A stretch of DNA of 45,000 bases from Clostridia bacterium (GCA_017939755.1 JAGBAJ010000059.1:1-45000), one strand, 5' to 3'; counted from the stretch's first letter, positions 1 to 9,128 are shown. Translations and numbers: made by a program. The notes: generated by a model from the sequence alone, not told the origin.

Positions 1-150
1 AGACCCTTTTAAGGGTGGTAAGTAGTAAGAACGCGAAAGTCATGGCGTAAAGCCGTCAAACGAAACCGCTTTAGCGGTAGCTTGTAACAAGGCCTTATAG
101 GCCTATATGAAAATCCACGGGTTCTACCCGTGGATTGTTATGCATTAGGA
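1..150 (+). mobile_element. Possible right end of an IS200/IS605-type (tnpB) element, partial
   Basis: Several short stem-loops follow each other: ACCCTTTTAAGGGT, GGCgtaaaGCC, ACCGCTTTAGCGGT, AGGCCTTATAGGCCT, and a longer one, ATCCACGGG-ttcta-CCCGTGGAT, near 111-135. No reading frame stays open across them. Runs of small hairpins closed by one strong hairpin are typical of the 3' end of IS200/IS605 elements, where the tnpB message continues into the guide-like (omega/re) RNA. The body of any element would lie outside the window to the left, so no transposase can be seen. The assignment rests on the structural pattern only; a non-mobile structured RNA or stacked terminators are alternatives. 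Confidence 0.4.
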
Positions 151-176
151 AAATTATGCTGACTTTAATCAGCCGG

Positions 177-392
177 CTATTGCCCTTTTGTAGAATTTTG
201 CTTGCATAAATTTTCATATTCTTTACATTTAATTTTATAATCCATTTGTTGAGACAAATATCTATAGTACATATATGCTTGTTCATATTGCATAGCAGGA
301 TTAAGTAGATTCTGCTCAGACATATTTGACTCCATTATATTATTGTCGAATGGTGGATAAGGTGTATATCCATTATAGTTATTATAATCCAT
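177..392 (-). CDS. Small Tyr/Asn/Gln-rich protein of unknown function
   Basis: This 71-residue protein begins MDYNNYNGYTPYPPFDNN and is rich in Tyr, Asn, Gln and Met, with a charged Cys-containing tail (KCKEYENLCKQ). An AGAAAGGATC ribosome-binding site lies about 10 bases before the ATG. I see no signal peptide or membrane segment. It lies 91 bp downstream of ylbJ on the same strand, so it may be cotranscribed with that sporulation gene. The Tyr/Asn/Pro-rich composition resembles small spore-coat proteins, but that is inference from composition and context. I do not recognise the family. The GCTGA-ttaaag-TCAGC hairpin just after the stop could be a weak terminator. Confidence 0.6.
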   Translation of the reverse strand: MDYNNYNGYTPYPPFDNNIMESNMSEQNLLNPAMQYEQAYMYYRYLSQQMDYKIKCKEYENLCKQNSTKGQ

Positions 393-483
393 AATAATTC
401 AGATCCTTTCTTTATTTTTTTATACTAGTAAAGTCATGTGGACTTATTTTAGAAATAATTAAAAATTCGTATAATTAAATATA

Positions 484-1734
484 TTACATGCAATTAATTT
501 TATGCTGATTAGATTTTTTTTGAACGTTAAAGATGAGAAAAGCAAACACACTAATAAGTATAATTAGAAAAGGTGTAAGGGCAAAATTCGAATTTAAATC
601 TGTTGCATAAATTGATGGAATATCCAAATTAAAAATAGAAATGTTTTTTACTAATAAAAGTGTATACAAAGCAGCAATTAGTCCTTGCATTATTTTTCCT
701 AAAAAGTATGTTTTTATAGAAAGACCATGTTTACTTATTATACTAAGTACTTGAAGTAGTATTGAAAGTCCACCAAATCCCAATAAAAATGCAGACAATA
801 TTATATTTGTTGATATATTTTTTGAGTTAACATTTCCAGCTAAATTTACACCATTTGTAAGTTCAATTATTCCAGATATAAGGCTCTGGCTTATATCATA
901 AGGAATATGAAACTTGGTAAAAAAAGTACTTATAATACTTATTAGATTTAATCTATTAAGTATTGATAAAATAACTGAAAAAAGTACAACAAATCCGCCA
1001 ATAAGCATTATAGTTGAAGTAGCATTAGAAATACTTGTTCCTAAAATACTTCCAAGCTCTGAAATATTAGACGATTTTTTTCTGCAATTCTGTATAGGAA
1101 TTTGTTTGTTAACAAGGCTATTGTTAACCAAGGTGGATTTTTTTTGTGAATAATCAGCTCTGCTAGACAAGTTACTTGAATATTTTTTTGATGATATAAA
1201 TCCATATTTGTTAACTGCCCTTGAGATAATATTCAAAATAAAACCTATAGTTATGCTGGACAATATGTGAGTTACTAGCAAAAGTACTCCAATGCTTGTA
1301 TTTCCAAAAAGCAAAATACCCACAGTACCAATAATAAACAGAGGTCCAGAGTTGTTAGTAAAACATAGCATTCTTTCCGCCTCATTTTTTGTAAGAATCC
1401 CATTTGAATACATATCTGATACAATTTTTGCGCCAACAGGGTAACCACTTATAAATCCCATAATAAGGGCATAGGCTCCTTCTCCAGGAACGTTAAATAT
1501 AGGGTTCATAATCGGGCGTAGTAGCTTTCCTAATATTTGGGCTATATTGGTATAATTTAATAGCTCTGTAGCTATAAAAAATGGAAGAAGCGAAGGTACA
1601 ACACATGTTGCCCATAATGTTATTCCTTCCTTTGCGGCTATTAAATTGTTATTTGAAAATACTACTAGAAATATTAAGAATAATGTGAACAATATGGTCA
1701 ATAAATTTCTTTTTAATAGAGCAATAAATTTCAT
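484..1734 (-). CDS. ylbJ: Sporulation integral membrane protein YlbJ
   Basis: This 416-residue polytopic membrane protein starts with a basic stretch (MKFIALLKRN) and a first hydrophobic helix, followed by roughly eight more. The family signatures WATCVVPSLLPFFIATELL (about residues 42-60), GFISGYPVGAKIVSDMY (about 93-109) and CFTNNSGPLFIIGTVG (about 124-139) are present. YlbJ belongs to the nucleoside-recognition/gate superfamily and is required for normal spore formation (heat-resistant spores) in Bacillus subtilis; its substrate is not known. The ribosome-binding site AGAAGGA precedes the ATG. Its presence supports an endospore-forming organism. Residues about 170-230 form a longer, polar Ser/Asn-rich loop that is probably lineage-specific. 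Confidence 0.9.
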   Translation of the reverse strand: MKFIALLKRNLLTILFTLFLIFLVVFSNNNLIAAKEGITLWATCVVPSLLPFFIATELLNYTNIAQILGKLLRPIMNPIFNVPGEGAYALIMGFISGYPVGAKIVSDMYSNGILTKNEAERMLCFTNNSGPLFIIGTVGILLFGNTSIGVLLLVTHILSSITIGFILNIISRAVNKYGFISSKKYSSNLSSRADYSQKKSTLVNNSLVNKQIPIQNCRKKSSNISELGSILGTSISNATSTIMLIGGFVVLFSVILSILNRLNLISIISTFFTKFHIPYDISQSLISGIIELTNGVNLAGNVNSKNISTNIILSAFLLGFGGLSILLQVLSIISKHGLSIKTYFLGKIMQGLIAALYTLLLVKNISIFNLDIPSIYATDLNSNFALTPFLIILISVFAFLIFNVQKKSNQHKINCM

Positions 1735-1868
1735 AGATATCCTTCTTAGAGTTTTTTTATAGTTTATGATGAAAATTTTGTGTTAGAACAAATTAAAATT
1801 TAAATAGATCTATTTTTACAAGTGTATAACGCAGTAAAAACGTAAATTCTATTATGTAGTTGGGGCGA

Positions 1869-1932
1869 AATATTATAATTTACACTAGATCACTAATCTT
1901 TGTTATTTAATTTTAAAGCTGTTAATTGTAAC
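1869..1932 (+). repeat. Right half of a MITE-like GTTAC-family repeat (relic)
   Basis: This stretch aligns over about 64 bases with the right half of the complete copy at 12139-12254. Shared blocks include AATATTATAA, TCACTAATCTTT and the terminal AAAGCTGTTAATTGTAAC. The matching left arm is not recognisable upstream, so this is a decayed or truncated copy. It lies between the divergent ylbJ and TSCPD/mfd units. Confidence 0.65.
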
Positions 1933-1971
1933 AAATGGTCAAATTATGTAAATGTATATTCAAAACTTATA

Positions 1972-2000
1972 TTGACTACAGAACATTTTTTTGGTATTAT
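1972..2000 (+). promoter_or_regulatory. Sigma-A-type promoter for the TSCPD-mfd unit
   Basis: A -35 TTGACT (1972-1977) and a -10 TATTAT (1995-2000) are separated by exactly 17 bases, about 85 bases before the start codon of the TSCPD gene. The rest of the 350-base ylbJ/TSCPD intergenic region holds only the repeat relic at 1869-1932 and AT-rich sequence. Confidence 0.6.
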
Positions 2001-2085
2001 ATAGATATTATTTTATTATATAAAATGTAATTCTAAGAGGAAATAGTGTGAAAAATATTTGTGTCTAGAAGGAATGGAGGTTAAT

Positions 2086-2337
2086 ATGAAGTATATTTAT
2101 GAGCCAGAGGGCGTATGCTCTGTAGAGATGATTTTTGAAATTGAAGATGATATAGTAAAGAGCTTAGAGGTAATTCGTGGTTGCCATGGTAATTTACAGG
2201 GTATAGCAAAGCTTGTTCAAGGAATGCATATAGATGAAGTAATATCTAAGCTTAAAGGTATTAAATGTGGTTTCAAAGATACTTCATGTCCAGACCAGAT
2301 TGCTAGAGCATTAGAAGAATATAAAAGCTCTAAATAA
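2086..2337 (+). CDS. TSCPD domain-containing protein (TIGR03905 family)
   Basis: This small protein of 83 residues shows the family signature near its C-terminus: GCHGNLQGI (about residues 32-40) and then GFKDTSCPDQIARAL (about 63-77). TSCPD domains are named after this Thr-Ser-Cys-Pro-Asp motif and also occur at the C-terminus of some ribonucleotide reductases. The stand-alone TIGR03905 proteins have no settled function. The ATG at 2086 is chosen because GGAGG lies 6 bases upstream; an in-frame TTG at 2059 would add nine residues without a good ribosome-binding site. It is separated from mfd by 16 bases and probably shares the promoter at 1972-2000. Confidence 0.85.
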   Translation: MKYIYEPEGVCSVEMIFEIEDDIVKSLEVIRGCHGNLQGIAKLVQGMHIDEVISKLKGIKCGFKDTSCPDQIARALEEYKSSK

Positions 2338-2353
2338 GAGGTGTTTTTATAAG

Positions 2354-5300
2354 ATGAATGAATTATTTAAAGACTTACAAGAAAGTCAAAAATTTATCGA
2401 AATTATATCAAATATAGAAAAGAGAAATGGCCCGATAACTATATCGGGCTTATCTGACGTGGGAGAGGCGCAGTTTATTTCTGCAATAAGAGCCAGCATA
2501 AAAAACAAAATATGTATTATTACATATAATGAGTTGCAAGCAAGGAGAATTGCTAAAGACTTAAAATATTTTTATGAAGATGTTTGTATATTCCCAAAGA
2601 GAGAAATTGCATCATATGATTACCTTGTAGAAAGTAAGGACTTACCCTTTGAGAGAATTGAAATATTAAATAAGATGAAACAAAATAAGCCAATAATGAT
2701 TGTTACTACAATAGAAGCAATTATGCAAAAAATGGTATCAAAGGATGTTTTGTATAAAAATATTTTAAAGCTTAAAGTTGGTAATACATGCAAATTAGAT
2801 GATTTAAAAATATATTTAACACAATTGGGATACGAACGTTCAGAAATGGTTGAAGGGCGTGGGCAATTTTGTATTCGTGGAGGAATAGCAGACATTTCTA
2901 TAGATGACAAATATGGTGTTAGAATAGAGTTTTGGGGTGATGAAATTGACTCAATAAGAAAGTTTGATATTTTATCTCAAAGATCTATTGAAATGAGTGA
3001 TTCAATAGAAATTTATCCATGTCATGAATTTATACTAGAGCAAGATTTAGATATTATAAAAGAAAAAATTAAAAAATACGATAAATGCTCCGAAGAAGAT
3101 AAGGAGCTTATTAGTAATGGAAATTATTTAAGTAAAATAGATAAATACTTTGATTTCTTTTATGAAAATAGCTGTAGTTTTTTAGATTATTTAGATGACA
3201 ATTTTCTTGTTATTTTAGATGAGCAAACAAAGATAAAACAAAGAATAGATAATATTAAAATTGATAATGATAATCTAATAAAAAGTATTACAGAAAAAGG
3301 TAGAGCAGTACCAGATTCTATTAAAAATATAAGCGAATATTCTTTTGATATAGAAAAAATATACTATATAGATTTAGAGAAAACAGATGCTACTTTTGGA
3401 AACAATATTTATTACTTTAACTATAGAGATGTAAATTTTTACAAAGCTGAAACAGACATTTTATTAAATCAATTAAAAGAGTCATTGGATTTAAAACGTA
3501 AAGTTATTATCCTCGGAGGTACAGAAGAAAGTGCAAGGAAGATATCATTACTACTAACAGACAATAACATTAACCATAGATATACTAGAGATTTAAATAA
3601 AGTGTCATATGGAGAGATTGTTGTAACAACTGGAGCTCTTTCATCTGGATTTGAATGTAAAGATACAAAATTACTAGTTGTAAGTAGTGAAGAATTTTTT
3701 ACTACTAAAACAAAGAAAAAGCGTGCAAATAAAGTATTTAAACAAAGTGAAAAAGTTGTTTTTGCAGATTTAAAAATTGGTGATTATGTTGTTCATAAAA
3801 TTCATGGAATTGGGCAATATATAGGTGTAAATACAATTAGAACAGGAGATGTTACAAAAGATTATATAAAGATTCGTTATAAAAATGATGATATTTTATA
3901 TGTTCCAACAAATTCTCTAGATACAGTTAGAAAATATGTTGGTGGCGACGGTGCTCCAAAAATATATAAACTTGGTGGAAAAGATTGGTCAAATACTAAA
4001 GCAAAAGTTAAGAATAACTTGCGTGAAGTTGCTAGAGAGCTTATAGAGCTATATGCTAAAAGGCAGAAGGTAAAAGGTCATGCATTTTCTCCAGATAATG
4101 AATGGCAAACTCAGTTTGAAAATAGTTTTCAATATGCTGAAACTGACGATCAATTAAGATGTATTGAAGAAGTAAAAAAAGATATGGAAAGTGATAAACC
4201 AATGGATCGTCTTCTTTGTGGTGATGTTGGATATGGAAAAACAGAGGTGGCAATTAGAGCTGCATTTAAAGCTGTTATGGATCAAAAACAAGTTGTATAT
4301 TTGGTTCCAACAACTGTCTTAGCGGATCAACAATATGAAAATTTTAAAGAGCGAATGAAAGAATATCCTATAAGAGTAAGTGTTCTTAACAGATTTAAAA
4401 CAAAAAAAGAGCAAGATACAATTATAAAGAAACTTAAACTTGGTGAAATAGATATTGTTATTGGAACTCATAGAGCTCTTAGTAAGGATGTTGAATTTAA
4501 GGATTTAGGCTTATTGATTATAGATGAAGAGCATAGATTTGGTGTTAAGGATAAAGAAAAGATTAAGCAATTAAAAAATACTGTTGATGTTTTAACTATG
4601 ACAGCTACTCCAATACCACGAACGCTTCATATGTCAATAGTTGGCGTAAGAGACATGTCGGTTATATATGAACCACCACAAAATAGAAAACCAGTTCAAA
4701 CATATGTTATGGAATACGATACCGAAGTAATAAAAGAGGCTATAACAAAAGAGCTAGAGCGTGGAGGTCAGGTATATTATCTATATAATAATGTTGAAGG
4801 CATAGAAAAAAAGGCAGCTGAAATTTCAAATTTAGTAGATGAAGCTAATGTTGGATATGCACATGGAAAAATGACAGGTAAAGAAATTGAAGAAATAATG
4901 TTTGATTTTATAAGTAAAAAAACTAACGTTTTGGTTTGTACAACAATTTTAGAATCTGGAATTGATATACCAAATGCAAATACAATTATAGTAGAAAATG
5001 CCGAAAGATTAGGATTGGCACAATTGTATCAAATTCGTGGTAGAGTTGGAAGAAGCAATAGACAGGCGTACGCATATGTAATGTATAGACGTGATAAGGT
5101 TCTTTCTGAAATTGCCGACAAAAGATTAAAATCTATAAAAGAATTTACCGAGTTTGGCTCTGGATTTAAAATAGCAATGAGAGATCTTGAAATAAGGGGA
5201 GCAGGAAGTTTGCTAGGTGAGATTCAGCATGGACACATGGAGCAAGTTGGATATGATATGTATTGTAAACTTCTAGATGAAGTAGTAAAGGAGATGCAAG

Positions 5301-5752
5301 GATACGAAGTAGAGGAAGAAATCGATGTTCAAATTGATATAAATATTTCAAGTTATATTCCAGATGAATTTATTAGTGACTCAAGCCAAAAAATTGAGAT
5401 ATATCAAGATATTGCCATCTGTGAAACTGAATCAGATATTCAGGATATTATTGATGAAATAATTGATAGATATGGTGTAATGCCAGAAGAGCTAGAGAAT
5501 TTAATAGACATAGCTAGAATAAAGAGCTTGGCAAAACATGCCAATGTTATTAAGATAGAGCAAAAAGCTGAAAACTTTGTATTCTATTTTAATCAAAAGA
5601 AATTTGAAACGGATATTTCAGTACTTGCCCAGAAATATAAAAATCAAATAATGTTTTCACAAGCAAAAGATCCATATATTACTTTAAAAGTAAAAGAAAT
5701 TGGAGACAAGAAAAAGCTGGAAGCGATAAAGGAATTCTTGAAGAATTTTTAA
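2354..5752 (+). CDS. mfd: Transcription-repair coupling factor Mfd
   Basis: At 1132 residues this is the usual size for Mfd, the ATP-dependent DNA translocase that removes RNA polymerase stalled at lesions and recruits UvrA. The N-terminal third is UvrB-like. A CarD-type RNA-polymerase-interacting domain lies around residues 470-560 (IGDYVVHKIHGIGQYIGV). The RecG-like helicase core shows the Walker A GDVGYGKTE near 623, DEEH near 724, motif III MTATPIPRTLHMS near 748 and motif VI QIRGRVGRSNRQ near 892. The C-terminal TRCF domain follows. An AGAGGTG ribosome-binding site precedes the ATG. The gene appears intact, with all helicase motifs present. A GGGACGGGG repeat begins right after its stop. 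Confidence 0.97.
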   Translation: MNELFKDLQESQKFIEIISNIEKRNGPITISGLSDVGEAQFISAIRASIKNKICIITYNELQARRIAKDLKYFYEDVCIFPKREIASYDYLVESKDLPFERIEILNKMKQNKPIMIVTTIEAIMQKMVSKDVLYKNILKLKVGNTCKLDDLKIYLTQLGYERSEMVEGRGQFCIRGGIADISIDDKYGVRIEFWGDEIDSIRKFDILSQRSIEMSDSIEIYPCHEFILEQDLDIIKEKIKKYDKCSEEDKELISNGNYLSKIDKYFDFFYENSCSFLDYLDDNFLVILDEQTKIKQRIDNIKIDNDNLIKSITEKGRAVPDSIKNISEYSFDIEKIYYIDLEKTDATFGNNIYYFNYRDVNFYKAETDILLNQLKESLDLKRKVIILGGTEESARKISLLLTDNNINHRYTRDLNKVSYGEIVVTTGALSSGFECKDTKLLVVSSEEFFTTKTKKKRANKVFKQSEKVVFADLKIGDYVVHKIHGIGQYIGVNTIRTGDVTKDYIKIRYKNDDILYVPTNSLDTVRKYVGGDGAPKIYKLGGKDWSNTKAKVKNNLREVARELIELYAKRQKVKGHAFSPDNEWQTQFENSFQYAETDDQLRCIEEVKKDMESDKPMDRLLCGDVGYGKTEVAIRAAFKAVMDQKQVVYLVPTTVLADQQYENFKERMKEYPIRVSVLNRFKTKKEQDTIIKKLKLGEIDIVIGTHRALSKDVEFKDLGLLIIDEEHRFGVKDKEKIKQLKNTVDVLTMTATPIPRTLHMSIVGVRDMSVIYEPPQNRKPVQTYVMEYDTEVIKEAITKELERGGQVYYLYNNVEGIEKKAAEISNLVDEANVGYAHGKMTGKEIEEIMFDFISKKTNVLVCTTILESGIDIPNANTIIVENAERLGLAQLYQIRGRVGRSNRQAYAYVMYRRDKVLSEIADKRLKSIKEFTEFGSGFKIAMRDLEIRGAGSLLGEIQHGHMEQVGYDMYCKLLDEVVKEMQGYEVEEEIDVQIDINISSYIPDEFISDSSQKIEIYQDIAICETESDIQDIIDEIIDRYGVMPEELENLIDIARIKSLAKHANVIKIEQKAENFVFYFNQKKFETDISVLAQKYKNQIMFSQAKDPYITLKVKEIGDKKKLEAIKEFLKNF

Positions 5753-5753
5753 A

Positions 5754-5795
5754 TTAGGGACGGGGTTAAATTTCAAATTTTTAAATTGGACCTCG
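5754..5795 (+). repeat. GGGACGGGGTT dispersed repeat, copy A (degenerate)
   Basis: Starts TTAGGGACGGGGTT, then an AT-rich CAAATTTTTAAATTGG core. It matches the copies at 14611-14654 (inverted), 28181-28228 and 31746-31792. The right end, usually GGGGACAGGTC, has diverged to GGACCTCGCTC. Confidence 0.7.
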
Positions 5796-5823
5796 CTCTG
5801 GGTATTAAAGAAAGGTGTTGTAT

Positions 5824-6615
5824 ATGCAAGTAATTACGAGTAAGGATAATGAGTTAGTTAAGGAGATAAAAAAATTAAAAGAAAAGAAATATAGAGATGC
5901 ATATGGCAAATACATTATTGAAGGTATAAAACTTGTTGGTGAAGCAATACAAGAAAAAGCAGATATTGAATGTGTTATTATTTGTGAAGACTGCATGAAA
6001 GAAGAAATACTTGATAAAAAACTTATGTACGAAGTTGCAAAGCTTAATTGCGTATATGTAACTAGTAAAGTTTTTCAAACAATAACAGATGTTTCAAATC
6101 CACAAGGAATTTTAGCTGTTATAAAAAGACCTGAAAAAACATGTAAAATAAATTACAATGAAGATATAATTATTGTTTTAGATGGAATTCAAGATCCGGG
6201 TAATTTGGGAACTATTTTAAGAACAGTTGATAGTGCAAACTTAAAACAAATTGTAGTTTCTAATGAAACTGCAGATGCTTTTAATAGTAAAGTTGTTAGA
6301 TCAACAATGGGGGCAATATTTAGAGTAAATATTGTAAAATCAAATGATCTTATAAATGATTTAGCAAATATGAAAAAGCATGGATTTAATGTTGTTGTTA
6401 CATCATTAAATACAAATGATTCGGTGTATGATATCGATTATATGAAAAAGGTTATAGTAATTGGAAATGAAGCTAACGGAGTTTCAAAAGAAATACAAGA
6501 GATTGCGGATAACAAAGTAAAAATTCCGATGCTTGGAAAAACCGAAAGTCTTAATGCATCAGTTGCTGCAGGTATTATGATTTATGAATACGTTAGAGCT
6601 AAATTAGGTAAGTAG
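5824..6615 (+). CDS. TrmH/SpoU-family RNA 2'-O-ribose methyltransferase
   Basis: This 263-residue protein has an N-terminal L30e-like substrate-binding region (YGKYIIEGIKLVGEAI) and a C-terminal SpoU (SPOUT) domain. The three SpoU motifs are LDGIQDPGNLGTILRTVDSA (about residues 121-140), VIVIGNEANGVSKEI (about 205-219) and IPMLGKTESLNASVAAGI (about 233-250). These bind S-adenosylmethionine in the trefoil knot. The family methylates ribose 2'-O in rRNA or tRNA, and this protein resembles the RlmB/YsgA group; the exact target nucleotide cannot be read from the sequence. ATG 5824 is preferred because AAAGGTG lies 6 bases upstream; in-frame GTG 5815 overlaps that site. In B. subtilis, ysgA lies next to pheST, but here pheS is 7 kb away. 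Confidence 0.88.
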   Translation: MQVITSKDNELVKEIKKLKEKKYRDAYGKYIIEGIKLVGEAIQEKADIECVIICEDCMKEEILDKKLMYEVAKLNCVYVTSKVFQTITDVSNPQGILAVIKRPEKTCKINYNEDIIIVLDGIQDPGNLGTILRTVDSANLKQIVVSNETADAFNSKVVRSTMGAIFRVNIVKSNDLINDLANMKKHGFNVVVTSLNTNDSVYDIDYMKKVIVIGNEANGVSKEIQEIADNKVKIPMLGKTESLNASVAAGIMIYEYVRAKLGK

Positions 6616-6673
6616 TAGTTAGTGAGAAAGATAATTAATTTGTGCATAGGACAAATGAAGCTTAATTAGATAA

Positions 6674-6724
6674 TAAAAATAGATGATTTTGAAAGGAGCT
6701 CTCAAAATCATCTATTTTTATTAT
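6674..6724. terminator. Bidirectional intrinsic terminator
   Basis: A perfect 19-bp stem, TAAAAATAGATGATTTTGA (6674-6692) paired with 6702-6720, encloses a 9-base loop and has T/A-rich flanks on both sides. It lies between the convergent RNA methyltransferase gene and the unknown gene ending at 6721, so it can serve both strands. Confidence 0.85.
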
Positions 6725-7206
6725 TTTCTCTTAAAGAAAGATTTTATTTTTAACCAAATACGCATAAATATATTTTGATTATCTACATTTACAAGAGCTT
6801 TAGTATCATCTATAGAATCAGTTTCATTATTAGCTTCTTTTTTTTGATTCTCAAAAGCTGCAAGCTCCTGAGCGTAGATAGGAAGTTGCTCATATTCTGT
6901 TTTCTTTTCTTCTTCGTAGCCATATTCAGTTTTATGCAATTCTTTTATATATTCATTTTTTTGGTCTTCATTATCACATAAGTAATCTATATATATACCA
7001 GCTAATATTTCTCTCGTTTTATTTTTTAGAATGGCATTAGAAATATTATCACTATTTAAATTAAGTATAGGTTTATATGTGGTAGATTTATTTTCTTCAT
7101 AAAATTTTATAATTTCGTCTGGAATTTTTTTCCTTTCGTTTTCATCTAAACAATTTATTATCTCAAGTACTTCTACTAGTGCTTCACTATATTCTTTTGT
7201 AACCAT
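6721..7206 (-). CDS. Unknown protein, 161 residues, acidic-basic layout
   Basis: The N-terminal part, VLEIINCLDENERKKIPDEI followed by IKFYEENKSTTYKP, resembles small proteins common in low-GC Firmicutes that have no assigned function. The middle is highly charged and rich in Glu and Lys. The C-terminus is basic with an amphipathic or hydrophobic stretch (IFMRIWLKIKSFFKRK) that could bind membrane. The start is taken at 7206, where GGGAGG is placed 7 bases upstream; the in-frame ATG at 7221 overlaps the upstream stop and contains that site. It follows the 439-residue gene with nearly touching ends, so the two form an operon, and the terminator at 6674-6724 closes it. No function is assigned. 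Confidence 0.7.
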   Translation of the reverse strand: MVTKEYSEALVEVLEIINCLDENERKKIPDEIIKFYEENKSTTYKPILNLNSDNISNAILKNKTREILAGIYIDYLCDNEDQKNEYIKELHKTEYGYEEEKKTEYEQLPIYAQELAAFENQKKEANNETDSIDDTKALVNVDNQNIFMRIWLKIKSFFKRK

Positions 7207-7220
7207 TTTAATTCCTCCCA

Positions 7221-8540
7221 TTAACGTGATGGATTATCATCTTCTTTAAATTCTTTATTAGAATTAAGCTCGGCAGCCTTTTGCGCAGATCTATCAACTC
7301 TTCCAGTGCCTGCATTTCCAAGTTCGCCAATCTGTTTTGCAGAAATTTTTGGTGTGTAATAGGGTAATGCAATGTTTGGATCTCTATATAATTTTTTTAA
7401 TCTCTCCAAATATATTCCAGGACTTGTTATACTTTGTCCTTTAGTTCCATTTAAATAAAAATTAATTTTATCTTTAAAACCATCTAAATCTGTATGAGAA
7501 AGAAGGATACCACTTTGTAATAAAAAGTCTTCTCTATTTTGCTGTAGTATTTTAATTGCATATTGTTGTAACTGGCTATCGGTACTACCTTTAAATTGCT
7601 CTGCAAGATCTTGCTCTGTAATATATGACATTCTAGTATGTTTATCACCAGATAGTGGTTCATTTATAAGTACATATCCTCTTTTTTTAGATTGAGTTTT
7701 AGCATCATTTAAAAAATTTGAATATACATAACATGTGTAAGCAAGTGGGATTAAGGTACCATCAGATTGTTTTTGTGCAACATCAACATATAAATCTGGA
7801 TTTAAATCATCCAAAAATGAGCTTCTTTGTGCAATTGGAATAATATCAGATTTTCGCTCTGTAGGAGTATGTGATTGGCTTGAAGTTTGATTTAATCTTC
7901 GGCGAGGTGTTGAATTACTAGTATCTGGGGCATCAACTATTATACTATATGTAGAATTAATCTTTTTTTGTGTTATTAAATATTTGTAATATTCAACAAG
8001 ATTTTTAAATGAATCATCAACCAAGCTATGAATTCCCTTTATAAATGGTGTGTAGTCTGGGTTTGGCTCAGATACTATTGTTTTACAGATTTCTTTTTCA
8101 AAATCATCAAAAAGTATGCATGGTATTTGCTTAAATTCCTTTGGATAAATCTTATCGGTTATTCTTATCTTTGAGAAGCCATCAGAACCTAATACTACTA
8201 GACTTGTCCTTTGAGGAGTGGCTGTTATTGAAGTTGTGCTAATAGCACAGGGACTAATACCTTTTTGCTCACAAAGTTCATAATATGTTTTTTGAGGATG
8301 TTGTCCAGGTTGCCTATTTTGCTGTAATTTTACAGAATGCTCTTGCAATAAACGGGCAATAGTTTTTTGAATAATTTCACGAGGAATAGATTCGGTATAA
8401 ATCCAAGCTAAATCTATATTATTTGCTCCAAATTTATCCTTAAAGAATATTTGTCTATCTGGCAAATTATAGAAAAAATCATTTAATATTTCTAGACCAG
8501 TTTGATGTTGTTGGTCGTTTTTTTCATTTGTTTGATCCAT
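7221..8540 (-). CDS. Unknown protein, 439 residues, soluble
   Basis: I do not recognise this protein. It has no signal peptide or membrane helix and is rich in Gln, Ser and Thr. It starts MDQTNEKNDQQHQTGLEIL, followed by folded-looking N-terminal (residues 15-190) and C-terminal (240-400) parts. They are joined by a Ser/Thr/Arg-rich linker near 205-230 (STPRRRLNQTSSQSHTP). The C-terminal 40 residues are polar and probably disordered. The ribosome-binding site AAAGGAG lies about 8 bases before the ATG. It is the first gene of a two-gene operon with the 161-residue protein, and the pair is flanked by genes on the other strand. Nothing in the sequence points to an enzyme class. Confidence 0.72.
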   Translation of the reverse strand: MDQTNEKNDQQHQTGLEILNDFFYNLPDRQIFFKDKFGANNIDLAWIYTESIPREIIQKTIARLLQEHSVKLQQNRQPGQHPQKTYYELCEQKGISPCAISTTSITATPQRTSLVVLGSDGFSKIRITDKIYPKEFKQIPCILFDDFEKEICKTIVSEPNPDYTPFIKGIHSLVDDSFKNLVEYYKYLITQKKINSTYSIIVDAPDTSNSTPRRRLNQTSSQSHTPTERKSDIIPIAQRSSFLDDLNPDLYVDVAQKQSDGTLIPLAYTCYVYSNFLNDAKTQSKKRGYVLINEPLSGDKHTRMSYITEQDLAEQFKGSTDSQLQQYAIKILQQNREDFLLQSGILLSHTDLDGFKDKINFYLNGTKGQSITSPGIYLERLKKLYRDPNIALPYYTPKISAKQIGELGNAGTGRVDRSAQKAAELNSNKEFKEDDNPSR

Positions 8541-8801
8541 AATAATCTCCTTTTTTCTTTATAAATTTATCAGTAATAGTTTATCATTACAAATTACATA
8601 TTTCAAGGGCACAATTATTATTTAATAGTTTAAAAGTTACTATTTAATGTTTTATCTAGTAATAGCTTTGTAATATAGTAATGCAGAATAATTAAAAAAA
8701 GTGTAATATATTTTCTTTTTGTGAATATACTTTAATATGTGAAATATTTTGGAAATATTCGCAAATTTTTCTAATTATAAATTAGACTTAGGAGGATTAT
8801 T

Positions 8802-9068
8802 ATGTCATCAAAATATGAGAAAGAAATTATAATTGAGGACAAGACCGAGGAGCAAAAAAATCAAGAGCTTATGGACACAATTTTACAAACAAAGAAAGTT
8901 ATAAATGATGCAAACTTAAATTTTGAATATGCGGAAGGCAAGCTTATAGATTATTTTTTGTATACAATGAAAGCGGAACAGGCAAAATTGGATTATCTAA
9001 TAAGCAAAGCAAAATCAATTGGAATTTCTGTTGAGATGGGAGAGTACTTAAATCTAAAAAATGTGTAG
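8802..9068 (+). CDS. DUF2508 (YaaL-like) family protein
   Basis: This small, charged, helical protein of 88 residues has the DUF2508 pattern: an N-terminal acidic segment, then ELMDTILQTKKVINDANLNF and LIDYFLYTMKAEQAKLDYLI (about residues 46-65). B. subtilis YaaL, from the recR-bofA region, is the best-known member; its function is not established. GGAGG precedes the ATG by 7 bases. A bofA-like gene occurs 1.7 kb downstream, echoing the yaaL-bofA neighbourhood of Bacillus, although an oxidoreductase gene is inserted between them. I found no convincing promoter in the 260-base gap upstream, which is very AT-rich and otherwise empty. Confidence 0.75.
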   Translation: MSSKYEKEIIIEDKTEEQKNQELMDTILQTKKVINDANLNFEYAEGKLIDYFLYTMKAEQAKLDYLISKAKSIGISVEMGEYLNLKNV

Positions 9069-9128
9069 TATAGTAGTACTCAAAAAGCGAATTTATTAGT
9101 AAAAAATAATTTCATAGAGAAACTATAA

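Noticed and set aside
914..1153. Plus-strand open frame inside ylbJ
   Set aside because: It lies opposite clear YlbJ membrane-protein coding sequence and has no ribosome-binding site.
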